From assembly GCA_020692355.1 (NCBI GenBank), contig JAIMKP010000002.1, positions 1 through 64,000 on the forward strand: 64,000 nt of DNA, read 5' to 3'. The position numbers were made by a program, and so were the translations under genes. This DNA comes from Desulfosporosinus sp. GTDB taxonomy: Bacteria > Bacillota > Desulfitobacteriia > Desulfitobacteriales > Desulfitobacteriaceae. Of the stretch, positions 1-7,849 are shown piece after piece; the stretch's first letter is position 1, and each line of letters begins with the position of its first letter. The notes under the pieces were generated by a model, which saw only the letters and a list, made by a program, of their open reading frames with translations, made no database searches and had not been told where the DNA came from.

Positions 1-64
1 TATCAAAGGTCTGCTTGATACATACGACAATATTCATGAGATTCTCCTCCTTGATCCAATCGTG

Positions 65-234
65 AGACTCCCACTTCTACAAGTGGGAGTGGTACCTCGT
101 ACTTTGCTTCGGTGACGATAGTCTCCAGTGGAGAGTATCGCCGAGCCGCCTTTCCCAATAGAAACACTTAGCGGCGACGGAGGTAGACTCCCCCACCGAA
201 GTCTCGATGTTCAGCTTTAGCTGAACGAGTTCAC
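65..234 (-). repeat. Structured 170-bp repeat, copy A (mobile RNA-like element)
   Basis: Read on the minus strand this starts GTGAACTCG and ends in a strong terminal hairpin (ACTCCCACTT / AAGTGGGAGT) followed by CT. It contains at least three more stem-loops: GTTCAGC/GCTGAAC, AGACT/AGTCT, and GATA-CTCTCCA/TGGAGAC-TATC. The first ~130 nt differ from copy B (43120-43290, opposite strand) at a single position. About 17 nt before the terminal hairpin are diverged. No ORF of note lies in it. It begins 3 bp past the stop codon of the acyl-CoA dehydrogenase. The architecture (non-coding, highly folded, hairpin end, several copies) resembles HEARO/omega-RNA elements or IS200/IS605 ends; that assignment is inference. 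Confidence 0.8.
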
Positions 235-237
235 TCA

Positions 238-1380
238 CTAGTCTTTGAGAATATGGTTGCTGATGACGATGCGCTGCACCTCACTCGTACCTTCATAGAT
301 CTCCGTGATCTTGGCATCACGCATCATGCGTTCAACTGGGTACTCCCGGGTATAACCATAGCCGCCATGTATCTGTACCGCTTGTGTGGTCACCCACATA
401 GCGGTTTCCGAAGCATGGAGCTTGGCCATCGCGGAAGCTTTGGATACGGATTTATGAGCTGAGGCCAGATAAGCGGATTGGTAGACGAGGAGGCGGGCCG
501 CTTCGATCTGGGTCGCCATATCAGCCAGCTTGAACTGATTGATTTGGAACTGGGCAATGGCTTTACCAAACTGAACCCGCTCTTTGGCGTATTTCAGGGC
601 TTGTTCATAGGCCCCTTGGGCAATGCCCAAGGCCTGGGCTGCAATACCGATGCGTCCGTAGTCGAGCGTGACCATCGCAATTTTAAACCCTTCTCCTTCT
701 TCGCCCAGGCGATTTTCCACAGGCACCCGGACATTGTCAAAAACGAGTTCGTAAGTGGCCGAAGCCCGAATTCCCATCTTCTTCTCTTTTTTCCCGAAGG
801 TAAAGCCCTGCATCCCCTTTTCCAAAATAAAAGCGGCGATGCCCTTGTTGCCTTTGCTTTTATCCATCTGGGCTGTAACGACATAGATATCGGCTTCATA
901 CCCATTCGTAATAAAGACTTTGGTACCATTGATGACATAAACATCCCCATCCCGTACTGCCGTCGTCCGGGTTCCTGATGCATCCGAGCCGGCCATCGGC
1001 TCGGTGAGACCAAAGGCCCCAAGTTTTTCGCCGGTCGCGAGGGGAGTCAAGTATTTCAGTTTCTGTGCTTCGGTCCCAAATTTATAGATCGGGTTAGCGC
1101 AAAGACTGGAGTGGGCCGAAACCGTCACACCCACAGAAGCATCCACTCGGGAAAGCTCCTCGACCGCGATGGCATAAGAGATATAATCTGCGCCAACTCC
1201 GCCATATTCTTCCGGAAAGGTGATCCCTGCCAGCCCCAACTCAGCTAGCTTGTTCCAAATCTCCCTGGGAAACTCTTCTTTTTCATCCCGTTCTTCCACC
1301 CCTGGGCCACATTCTTTCTCGGCAAAATCCCGCACCATTTTCCGCATCATCAGATGGTCTTCGTTCAATTCAAACATCAT
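238..1380 (-). CDS. Acyl-CoA dehydrogenase (butyryl-CoA dehydrogenase-like)
   Basis: A full-length (380 aa) FAD acyl-CoA dehydrogenase, which oxidises an acyl-CoA to the trans-2-enoyl-CoA, or runs in reverse with an ETF partner in fermenters. Visible are the N-terminal helical domain, the FAD-contacting segment [11 protein letters not shown] (~122-132) and the C-terminal YEGTSE motif with the expected catalytic Glu363. The ATG is preceded by an AAGGGGAAAG ribosome binding site. It lies 54 bp downstream of a crotonase on the same strand, so the two probably perform consecutive beta-oxidation/butyrate steps. No ETF is adjacent, but FixAB lies at 49-51 kb. Chain-length preference cannot be read from sequence; a short-chain role is inferred. 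Confidence 0.92.
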   Translation of the reverse strand: MMFELNEDHLMMRKMVRDFAEKECGPGVEERDEKEEFPREIWNKLAELGLAGITFPEEYGGVGADYISYAIAVEELSRVDASVGVTVSAHSSLCANPIYKFGTEAQKLKYLTPLATGEKLGAFGLTEPMAGSDASGTRTTAVRDGDVYVINGTKVFITNGYEADIYVVTAQMDKSKGNKGIAAFILEKGMQGFTFGKKEKKMGIRASATYELVFDNVRVPVENRLGEEGEGFKIAMVTLDYGRIGIAAQALGIAQGAYEQALKYAKERVQFGKAIAQFQINQFKLADMATQIEAARLLVYQSAYLASAHKSVSKASAMAKLHASETAMWVTTQAVQIHGGYGYTREYPVERMMRDAKITEIYEGTSEVQRIVISNHILKD

Positions 1381-1434
1381 ATCTCTTTCCCCTTTCCGAA
1401 CTTTGCGTGTCTATCAGCAAGGACTAACGAAACC

Positions 1435-2217
1435 TTAGAAACCGTTAAATTCGGCTTTGCGCTTTTCCAGAAAAGCATTACACCCTTCTTTTTGGTCTTG
1501 TGTGCTGAAAGTTTGCGCAAAAACCTCAGCCTCATAGGCCTGGCCACTCGTAATGTCTAAACTCCGCCCTTTGTGAATCGCGCTCTTGGTAAGTTGAACT
1601 GCGACCGGCCCCCGTGAAGCAATCCGGCGAGCCAAGGCCAAGGCCTCTTCCATCAGCTTTTCCGCAGGATAGACCCGGTTCACGAGGCCGATGCGGTAGG
1701 CTTCCTCAGCATCCAGCATGTCCCCTGTAAAGAGAATCTCACTGGCCCGTCCGCTCCCTACCAAGCGCGGAAGGCGCTGCGTCCCCCCAAAACCGGCTAG
1801 GATCCCCAGGGTGACTTCCGGTTGGCCAAATTTAGCCTTTTCACTCGCCAAACGAATATCACAAGCCATGGCAATTTCCGTCCCGCCCCCTAAGGCAAAG
1901 CCGTTGACCGCCGCGATGACAGGCTGGGGCAGATTCTCCAGCTTCAACATCACTGCTTGCCCTAATTGGCTAAAACGCCGGGCCTCCAACGGGGTAAAAT
2001 CGCGCATCTGGCTGATATCCGCCCCAGCCACAAAGGCTTTATCCCCGGCCCCCGTCATGATGACGACACGCAGAGCCGGATCATGAACAATGTCATCCAA
2101 AGCTTGGGACAAATCCTCCAGTGTTGAGCTATTCAAGGCATTTAAAGCCTTCGGACGGTTGAGCGTTAAGATCGCGATACTCCCCTGGCGTTCCAGCAAA
2201 ACATTGTCATATCCCAT
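1435..2217 (-). CDS. Enoyl-CoA hydratase/crotonase
   Basis: A crotonase-fold protein of 260 aa that hydrates trans-2-enoyl-CoA (crotonyl-CoA) to the 3-hydroxyacyl-CoA. The oxyanion-hole segments are AFVAGADI (~61-68) and NGFALGGGTE. Both catalytic acids of true hydratases are present, Glu114 (GGGTE) and Glu134 (QPEV), 20 residues apart as in rat crotonase. The reading frame opens 17 codons upstream, but the start at 2217 has a GGGGG ribosome binding site 7 nt away and begins MGYDNVLLE as homologues do. It precedes the acyl-CoA dehydrogenase in the same orientation, forming a two-gene fatty-acid/butyrate unit. Confidence 0.9.
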   Translation of the reverse strand: MGYDNVLLERQGSIAILTLNRPKALNALNSSTLEDLSQALDDIVHDPALRVVIMTGAGDKAFVAGADISQMRDFTPLEARRFSQLGQAVMLKLENLPQPVIAAVNGFALGGGTEIAMACDIRLASEKAKFGQPEVTLGILAGFGGTQRLPRLVGSGRASEILFTGDMLDAEEAYRIGLVNRVYPAEKLMEEALALARRIASRGPVAVQLTKSAIHKGRSLDITSGQAYEAEVFAQTFSTQDQKEGCNAFLEKRKAEFNGF

Positions 2218-2295
2218 TTTCCTACCCCCTTGTAAAAATAAGCTGAACAATTCAGGTGATTCCTTCACGGTACCGAGGAGGATTCTGCCTAATCA

Positions 2296-2329
2296 GATAA
2301 TTTCGACTCAAAGATAATTTCGACTCAAA
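2296..2329. repeat. Perfect 17-bp tandem duplication
   Basis: The unit GATAATTTCGACTCAAA occurs twice head to tail (2296-2312 and 2313-2329), between the crotonase start and the Lgt-like remnant. It lies about 80-110 bp upstream of the crotonase start codon, so it could be a duplicated regulatory half-site or a slippage product. No function can be assigned. Confidence 0.85.
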
Positions 2330-2362
2330 TAGGAAAAATCCTTCTTTCCAGAATATTGTCAT

Positions 2363-2731
2363 TCATCGGTGTTTCACCCACATTATTGCCGCCACTCCGA
2401 GGAAGAAAATCCCCCAGGCATACTGAGTGAAAGCTTCGGCACTAACCCTAAGATGGCGCCCCAAACCGTAAAAGCTCCATGCCATAAGGTCAGGACTTCC
2501 CGCCAGCGCCCGAAAAAAAGCGGTAAATTGCTAAGAACATAGCCGAGCCTGCCGCCGAGAACTGTCCCAAGCACATAGTAGGTCAAGGCCCGCTCCCAGT
2601 CCGCTGTCGTTATTCCCAGCTTTTTGGCCCTATGCTGACCTCAACTGATAAGTTAGCCAAAAGGCCGCTAAAAAGATCACCTGGCTGTAATGCAGGGCGA
2701 AACCGCCGTACCGAAAAAGAATAGGATTCAT
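2363..2731 (-). pseudogene. Lgt-like (prolipoprotein diacylglyceryl transferase family) remnant
   Basis: Three minus-strand frames must be joined to recover a protein. Frame one runs from ATG at 2731 and reads MNPILFRYGGFALHYSQV, ending in a TAG. A shifted frame continues RAKKLGITTADWERAL and GGRLGYVLSNLP, typical of the Lgt N-terminal half. A further shift gives the C-terminal transmembrane piece QYAWGIFFLGVAAIMWVKHR and a TGA at 2363. Intact Lgt is about 250-290 aa; here only ~120 codons remain, so the middle, including the catalytic core, is deleted. A ribosome binding site-like GAGGGA precedes the ATG. It lies just downstream of a thioredoxin-like lipoprotein gene and was probably once its operon partner. 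Two frameshifts plus a deletion make function unlikely. Confidence 0.75.
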
Positions 2732-2743
2732 GAAACGCTCCCT

Positions 2744-3289
2744 CTACTTCGTGGTTTGACTGAGATCAGTGAACCACTGTCTCAGCTGCGCGTAGGTCAA
2801 AGGCCCAGTCTGCACATAGCGGATCCTCCCCAAGGCATCGATCGCATAGGAGGTCGGAATCCCTGTTGCCATGTATTGACCCGCAATTTGTCCTTTTAAA
2901 TCAAAACCGACAGGGAAAGTATAACCTTTTTGATTTAAAAAACTGCCAACAGCCATCGGACTCTCCTTGATATTGATCCCGATGATCTGCACCGGGAAAT
3001 TATCCTTATAAGCCTTTTCAATATCAGGCATCTCTAAATTACACGGCGGACACCAAGTAGCCCAAAAATTGAGAAATACCGGTTTTCCCCGCAGTTCGGA
3101 TAACGTAATCGTTTTCCCATCAAGCATACTGATACTAAAATCCGGGGCCACATTGCCAATTTTCAAACCCACCACTGGGCCTTCTTTGGGTGATGTACCT
3201 TCTGGCGTGGTCGTGCCACAACCTACAGTCAAAAACAACAAGAACCCCAAGAGGAGAAGTCCTTGTACCCAGCGCCCATTTCTCATCAT
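2744..3289 (-). CDS. TlpA/ResA-like thiol-disulfide oxidoreductase lipoprotein
   Basis: An extracytoplasmic thioredoxin-fold protein of 181 aa. It has a signal peptide with a hydrophobic core at ~10-20 and a lipobox LTVGC (acylated Cys24), followed by the AhpC/TSA-type domain. The redox motif is WCPPC (Cys80/Cys83) and the cis-Pro segment is GIPTSYAID. Proteins of this family reduce haem-binding or envelope cysteines in cytochrome c maturation or similar pathways. Two adjacent ATGs could serve as start; GGTGGAG lies immediately upstream. The partner membrane protein downstream is a degenerate Lgt-like gene. The client protein cannot be told from context. Confidence 0.88.
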   Translation of the reverse strand: MMRNGRWVQGLLLLGFLLFLTVGCGTTTPEGTSPKEGPVVGLKIGNVAPDFSISMLDGKTITLSELRGKPVFLNFWATWCPPCNLEMPDIEKAYKDNFPVQIIGINIKESPMAVGSFLNQKGYTFPVGFDLKGQIAGQYMATGIPTSYAIDALGRIRYVQTGPLTYAQLRQWFTDLSQTTK

Positions 3290-3402
3290 TCTCCACCTGC
3301 TCTTTCACAAACTCCCCCAAAATCTAAGACTGAGGTTAAGCCGATTTTAGCAACTTTTTTCCCCAAGGGCAAGTTCTCCGGAGGTCAGTTCGTTTCAGTC
3401 AA

Positions 3403-3432
3403 GTGAACGCCCACTTGCAGAAGTGGGCGTCT
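3403..3432 (+). repeat. Minimal deletion derivative of the 170-bp repeat (copy C)
   Basis: This reads GTGAAC followed directly by the hairpin GCCCACTT-GCAG-AAGTGGGC and ends GTCT. Copies A and B share the first six bases at their left end and the same kind of hairpin plus GTCT at their right end, so this looks like the two ends joined after loss of ~140 bp. Its last base is the final base of the cobD stop codon on the minus strand, so the element abuts or completes the 3' end of cobD. The hairpin may also act as the transcript end of the cobalamin operon, although no U-tract follows. Confidence 0.6.
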
Positions 3433-4529
3433 CAGACGTGGATGGCCTTGAAGACTTGAATGAGCCTGGCCATACTCCCCTGATCCTTGATGGCCACCCG
3501 AATAAACTCGCCTTCCAGTCCCTCAAAGGAGGAACAGTCCCGTACCAGAATGCCGCGTCTGCCCAAACGCTCCGTCAATTGTTGAGCGTTCCCTTCCTTG
3601 AGTTCGATGAGGGCAAAATTAGCCTGCGTGGGTTTCAACTGCAAGCTTCTCAAGTCGGCCCCTGTGAAGCGCTCATAGAAAAAGGCCCGGCTTTCTTGCA
3701 GTTTTTCCCTCACCCAACCCGGAAAATCTCTATCCTCCAAGGCCTCCAGGCCGGCTTCCTGAGCCAAAACATTGACAGACCAGGGGTCGCGGGCTGTTTT
3801 CAGAGCACGAATCAGGCTCGGCTGAGCGAAGACTGTCCCCAGCCTTAACCCGGGCAGGCTATAAAATTTGGTCAAGGAATAGAGCACGATCAAATTCGGA
3901 AATTCCTGCAAATATTCCCGTGCCGACCAACGCAAGGCATCCAGCGTAAAATCATAAAATGATTCATCAAAAATAACCAGACAGCCCGAACGTTCGGCCG
4001 CCCTCATGATTGAGACAAACCCCTCTGGCGGCAAAAGGCTTCCTGTAGGGTTGTGGGGTGAGCAAAGAAACAACAGATCGATTCCATTCAGGATGCCGAG
4101 CCAAGTCTGTTCAACCTGTCTGGCTCTTTCGGGTAGGCGGCAGTCAGGAAGCGCCTGCCAGCCCTCGGCCCCAAGCGGCCAGTAGGATATGTTAGCGTGC
4201 ACAGCAGCGGCAGCCCGCGCATATTCACTAAAAGCAGGCACGGGAATAAGCACCTTCTCTGGTCGCAAGGCTTGCAGCAGGGTATAGATAAGTTCGCCCG
4301 CTCCGTTTCCGGCCAGAATCATGTCATAAGGAATCCCGCTCAATTGGCTTAATTTTAAGCGCAAGGCTTTGCTTTCCGGATCCGGATAGTGCACGATTTG
4401 AGACAGTGCCTCTTGCAGCCGCTGGAACACCCCTACCGGAGGCCCAAACGGGTTGATGTTAGCTGACAAGTCAATAAACTCATCCACATGATAATGCTCT
4501 TTAGCCCAGCGCAAGTTACCTCCATGCAT
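3432..4529 (-). CDS. cobD: Threonine-phosphate decarboxylase CobD
   Basis: A PLP fold-type I enzyme of 365 aa, related to histidinol-phosphate aminotransferase. CobD decarboxylates L-threonine O-3-phosphate to (R)-1-aminopropan-2-ol phosphate, the linker between corrin ring and nucleotide loop. Visible are SANINPFGPP at the N-terminus (typical of CobD), PHNPTG (Asn160), FDES (Asp188) and the Schiff-base lysine in SLTKFYSLPGLRLG (Lys221). It overlaps the upstream threonine kinase gene, which makes its substrate, by 14 nt. The ribosome binding site GGGGAGG lies within that gene. It is the last gene of the cobalamin cluster. Confidence 0.92.
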   Translation of the reverse strand: MHGGNLRWAKEHYHVDEFIDLSANINPFGPPVGVFQRLQEALSQIVHYPDPESKALRLKLSQLSGIPYDMILAGNGAGELIYTLLQALRPEKVLIPVPAFSEYARAAAAVHANISYWPLGAEGWQALPDCRLPERARQVEQTWLGILNGIDLLFLCSPHNPTGSLLPPEGFVSIMRAAERSGCLVIFDESFYDFTLDALRWSAREYLQEFPNLIVLYSLTKFYSLPGLRLGTVFAQPSLIRALKTARDPWSVNVLAQEAGLEALEDRDFPGWVREKLQESRAFFYERFTGADLRSLQLKPTQANFALIELKEGNAQQLTERLGRRGILVRDCSSFEGLEGEFIRVAIKDQGSMARLIQVFKAIHV

Positions 4530-5424
4530 GTTCTTTTCCTCCCCGTTGATCCCAGGAACCAGAGTCCACCCCCCCGTCCCGTGCCCTAAAAATAGCGCTG
4601 TCGTTCGGGGAAAAGCGTTCTCTCACCTCGCTAAGCAGAGAATCCAGGTTTTCTGTTGCCGGAAAGATCCCAGCCAAGAGCGTCCCGCTGTGCGCTGTGA
4701 TCAAGCCGAGTCCTCCGTTTACCTGAACCCAAGCAGCGAATGTCTCAAAGTAGGGCTTCGGATTTATGGTTTGATTACAGCGAGCACTCATGCTGCTTCC
4801 TGCCGCCAGCTTCTCCAGATCACGCTTGGCGATGCCTTCTTTAACCAAAGCCAGAGCCAAAGCAATTTCCGGCTCAAAGCGCCGATAATGCCCGGCAAGA
4901 TCCTGGCGGGCATTAAAAGCCAGCGTATCGACAGCCCCTCCCCAGTCCAGGGCCAAAAACTGAGCCGGAACTGCGGGTCCCAGGCTTTCATAGCCCCCGC
5001 CCTGCACATGATTGAGCAGCGTAATCCCGGGAAACATCACACTATCGCTCGGTTCAATCGTCAAGGCTAGGTTTGCCAGCATCTCCGCCGTTGGCGTGTG
5101 TCCCAGAGCCCTGAGGAAGGCGGCCGCACTCGCTACAATATCTGCTGTCGAACTCGCCATCCCTTTCCCCGCAGGCAGACTCTCCAGGAAACGCACGCGT
5201 CCGCCCCCTTTGAACCCGTACTCTTGCCGAAGCAGGGAAAGCGCCTGTCGAGCTTTTTCTTTTTCGAAGGGGATCTTCCACTGAGAGGCGTCTAAATCCA
5301 GTTCCAGGAAAACCTCTGCAAAACGCTCAATCGGGCTGTCAACCAAAAAAGGCACTCCGGCCCGAGCCCCTTGAACCCATTCCCCGCATGTTCCCGGACA
5401 GCGGGCCCACCCGATTCCCAGCAT
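4516..5424 (-). CDS. L-threonine kinase, GHMP family (PduX-like)
   Basis: A GHMP kinase of 302 aa that phosphorylates L-threonine to feed CobD. The N-terminal RCPGTCGE motif is characteristic of PduX-type threonine kinases, and the GHMP phosphate loop PAGKGMASST lies at ~84-93. I chose the ATG at 5424 because AAGGGGGAG lies 10 nt upstream; the frame opens 13 codons earlier at a GTG with a poorly spaced site. It sits between cbiA and cobD, overlapping cobD by 14 nt. This supports the linker-synthesis role over other GHMP activities. Confidence 0.88.
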   Translation of the reverse strand: MLGIGWARCPGTCGEWVQGARAGVPFLVDSPIERFAEVFLELDLDASQWKIPFEKEKARQALSLLRQEYGFKGGGRVRFLESLPAGKGMASSTADIVASAAAFLRALGHTPTAEMLANLALTIEPSDSVMFPGITLLNHVQGGGYESLGPAVPAQFLALDWGGAVDTLAFNARQDLAGHYRRFEPEIALALALVKEGIAKRDLEKLAAGSSMSARCNQTINPKPYFETFAAWVQVNGGLGLITAHSGTLLAGIFPATENLDSLLSEVRERFSPNDSAIFRARDGGVDSGSWDQRGGKEHAWR

Positions 5425-5492
5425 TGTGAACTCGCTCCCCCTTCTTACTTGATCCACGTGCACTCACTCCGTGCTTAGCGGTATTTCGCACT

Positions 5493-6887
5493 TCACTCCC
5501 CTTGAAGGAAACCCAGCCAATGATCGACAAGTTCCGGCTGCCCCGTAAAATGCAGGTGCAGATAAGATGCAGCAATGTTATCTTCCGCATAGCCATCTGA
5601 GTGCAAAGACTCTGCACCTTTGTGCAGGTGAAACAACGGACGATGCGCACGGCTAAATTCCGCCTTGGAGTAGTGAAACTCATGACCATGCACTACAGAG
5701 CCTTGAGAGCCGAGAAAACCATCCTCAGCCAAAAGCCCTTTGCGGTAGCCCATCCCCTGCAAGGAGACCGTCATTTGCGAGGACATGGGAATGAGCCCGG
5801 CCAGGGAATAAGTCTGTCCTTCGAAATCCTTGATTTGCTCCCCTAGATACATAAAACCGCCACACTCTGCATAAATCGGTTTTTTCGCCTGCGCAAAGAC
5901 CCGAAGGGAAGCCAGGAATTCTTGGTTCTCGCTCAGCTCTCGGAGAAAAAGCTCCGGAAAGCCGCCGCCGATAAATAAGGCATCCAGTCTGGCCGGCAGG
6001 GTCGAATCATGGAGTGGGCTAAAGGGTACAAGTTCAAACCCTTTGTACTTAAGGGTATCCAGGGCATCCTGATAATAAAAAAGGAAAGCCTCATCCTGGG
6101 CAATTCCCAGGCGCACCATCCTTGTTCCCGCAAAACCCCGAGATTGGCTTCCCGATGCGAGAAACGTCTCACGCCAGCCGCCCCGCTCGACAGGGGCTTC
6201 GGTCATGATGCGTTCGATCCCGGACAAATCCAGGTGTTCTTTTAAAAAGTCGGCCAGCTCGGCAAGATACCCCTGGCGCAGTGCTTGTTCGTCTACGGGA
6301 ACAAGTCCCAAATGACGCTCGGGCAGACGAAAACGGTCTTCCCGAGGGAGACAGCCAAGAACGGGAAGGTCTAAGGGTGCAATGGCATCCCGCAGCATCT
6401 GCTCCTGGGCCGAGGATCTCACCCTGTTAAAGATAACCCCGCTCAGCTGAAGTTCCGGGTCATAATGCTGAAAGCCATACACCAAAGCGGCTGCACTTTG
6501 GGCTTGGGAAGCCGCGTCTACCACTAAAAGCACGGGCGCTTGAACCCGTTTAGCGATGTCAGCCGTACTGCCGAAACCCCTTGTACCGCGCATCCCATCA
6601 AAAAGACCCATCACTCCTTCAATGACAGCCCAATACCCCTGGGCACTCTGCCAAAAGAGCCTGGAAAGCTCATCCCCCAAGAGCCAGCTGTCCAGGTTAC
6701 GCGAAGGGCGGCCTGTCGCTAACCGATGATAACTGGGATCAATATAGTCTGGACCAACTTTATATCCCTGAATCGGATGACGCTGTGCCAAAAGCGCCAT
6801 CAAACCTGAGGACAACGTGGTTTTACCCACACCGCTATGGGTTCCTGCGATCACAATACGGGGAACAGCCATACATTCACATCCCAT
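5493..6887 (-). CDS. cbiA: Cobyrinate a,c-diamide synthase CbiA
   Basis: An ATP- and glutamine-dependent amidase that amidates the a and c side chains of cobyrinate. The 464 aa match the family length. The N-terminal dethiobiotin-synthetase-like P-loop is GTHSGVGKTT (~15-24), and the C-terminal class I glutamine amidotransferase domain carries its nucleophile in AECGGFMYLG (~340-350). The start is uncertain: ATG at 6887 or ATG at 6872 (MAVPRIVIAG), the latter matching usual family N-termini. Either start overlaps the 3' end of cbiB (stop at 6851). Confidence 0.93.
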   Translation of the reverse strand: MGCECMAVPRIVIAGTHSGVGKTTLSSGLMALLAQRHPIQGYKVGPDYIDPSYHRLATGRPSRNLDSWLLGDELSRLFWQSAQGYWAVIEGVMGLFDGMRGTRGFGSTADIAKRVQAPVLLVVDAASQAQSAAALVYGFQHYDPELQLSGVIFNRVRSSAQEQMLRDAIAPLDLPVLGCLPREDRFRLPERHLGLVPVDEQALRQGYLAELADFLKEHLDLSGIERIMTEAPVERGGWRETFLASGSQSRGFAGTRMVRLGIAQDEAFLFYYQDALDTLKYKGFELVPFSPLHDSTLPARLDALFIGGGFPELFLRELSENQEFLASLRVFAQAKKPIYAECGGFMYLGEQIKDFEGQTYSLAGLIPMSSQMTVSLQGMGYRKGLLAEDGFLGSQGSVVHGHEFHYSKAEFSRAHRPLFHLHKGAESLHSDGYAEDNIAASYLHLHFTGQPELVDHWLGFLQGE

Positions 6888-7849
6888 CCCTGAGGAGTAT
6901 TTAGTCCAAAAGCAGAAACCAAAAAGATAATGCCCACAAAGCAGAGCAAGGCAAGCCAGCTAGCCAAACGGACGAGGGACAGGGAATCTCGAATATGCTT
7001 CGCAGCCAGAGGGTTGACAGGATCCCCCAAGGTCGCGCGCAAGGTCGGCTTCCCTTCATAGACATTCATCCCGCCTAGCTGCACACCGAATAGTCCCGCG
7101 ACAATACTCTCAGGATTTCCACCATTGGGGCTGGGATGGAAGCGCGCATCCCGCCGCCACATCCGCAGCGCGCGTCTAACCTCCAGACGCTTCCAGCTTC
7201 CCGCTACCAGTAACAACGGTAATGACAAACGGGCCGGCAGATAATTGGCCCAATCGTCGGCTCGCGCCGAAAACCAGCCAAAATCCAGATAACGCGCATT
7301 GCGATACCCTACCATGGAATCCAGGGTACTTACCGCCTTAAACGCCCAGGCAAGCGGGGCCCCTCCGAGAGCCGCATAGAAGAGAGGGGAAAGAATGCCA
7401 TCGACAAAATTCTCCGCCAAAGTCTCCACTGTACCGCGCGCTATCTCCCCTTCGTTCAACGTTCCAGTATCCCGGCTGACAAACCCAGCCAAGGCCGAGC
7501 GCGCTTTGTCCAGTTCTCCTGCTTCCAAAGGCTTAAGTACCGCTTTTCCCGCATCCAAGAGGGACTTCCCAGCTAAAGCCGCAGCAATCAACAGGGTTTC
7601 GAGCCCAAAACGTACATAAGGGTAAGTCTCCAAGGACTTCAGGATCGTCCAGGGCAAGGCATAGCTCCCCCCGATCAGAAAAAGTCCCATCAAGACTCCC
7701 TTAGCCTTCCGTTGCTGCGGGCTTCCCTGGTTTAGTTTTTTCTCCATGAAGGAAATCGTTTTACCCAAAAGCACGACCGGATGCGGCAGGCTCCGGGGAT
7801 CCCCCACGACTTGGTCGAGGAGAAAGCCGGTTAGGAGCGGGCTAATCAT
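6851..7849 (-). CDS. cbiB: Adenosylcobinamide-phosphate synthase CbiB
   Basis: An integral membrane protein of 332 aa that attaches aminopropanol (phosphate) to adenosylcobyric acid. Hallmarks are the N-terminal LLDQVVGDPRSLPHPV segment, several hydrophobic helices, and the conserved stretches YRNARYLDFGWFSARADD and HPSPNGGNPES. Its start overlaps the end of the cbiC-cbiP fusion by 4 nt, and its end overlaps cbiA, so it is translationally coupled on both sides. Its substrate is the product of CobD and the threonine kinase encoded just downstream. Confidence 0.93.
   Translation of the reverse strand: MISPLLTGFLLDQVVGDPRSLPHPVVLLGKTISFMEKKLNQGSPQQRKAKGVLMGLFLIGGSYALPWTILKSLETYPYVRFGLETLLIAAALAGKSLLDAGKAVLKPLEAGELDKARSALAGFVSRDTGTLNEGEIARGTVETLAENFVDGILSPLFYAALGGAPLAWAFKAVSTLDSMVGYRNARYLDFGWFSARADDWANYLPARLSLPLLLVAGSWKRLEVRRALRMWRRDARFHPSPNGGNPESIVAGLFGVQLGGMNVYEGKPTLRATLGDPVNPLAAKHIRDSLSLVRLASWLALLCFVGIIFLVSAFGLNTPQGWDVNVWLFPVL

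Noticed and set aside
253-978. Plus-strand ORFs opposite the acyl-CoA dehydrogenase
   Set aside because: Antisense shadows of a clearly conserved minus-strand gene, with no domain similarity.
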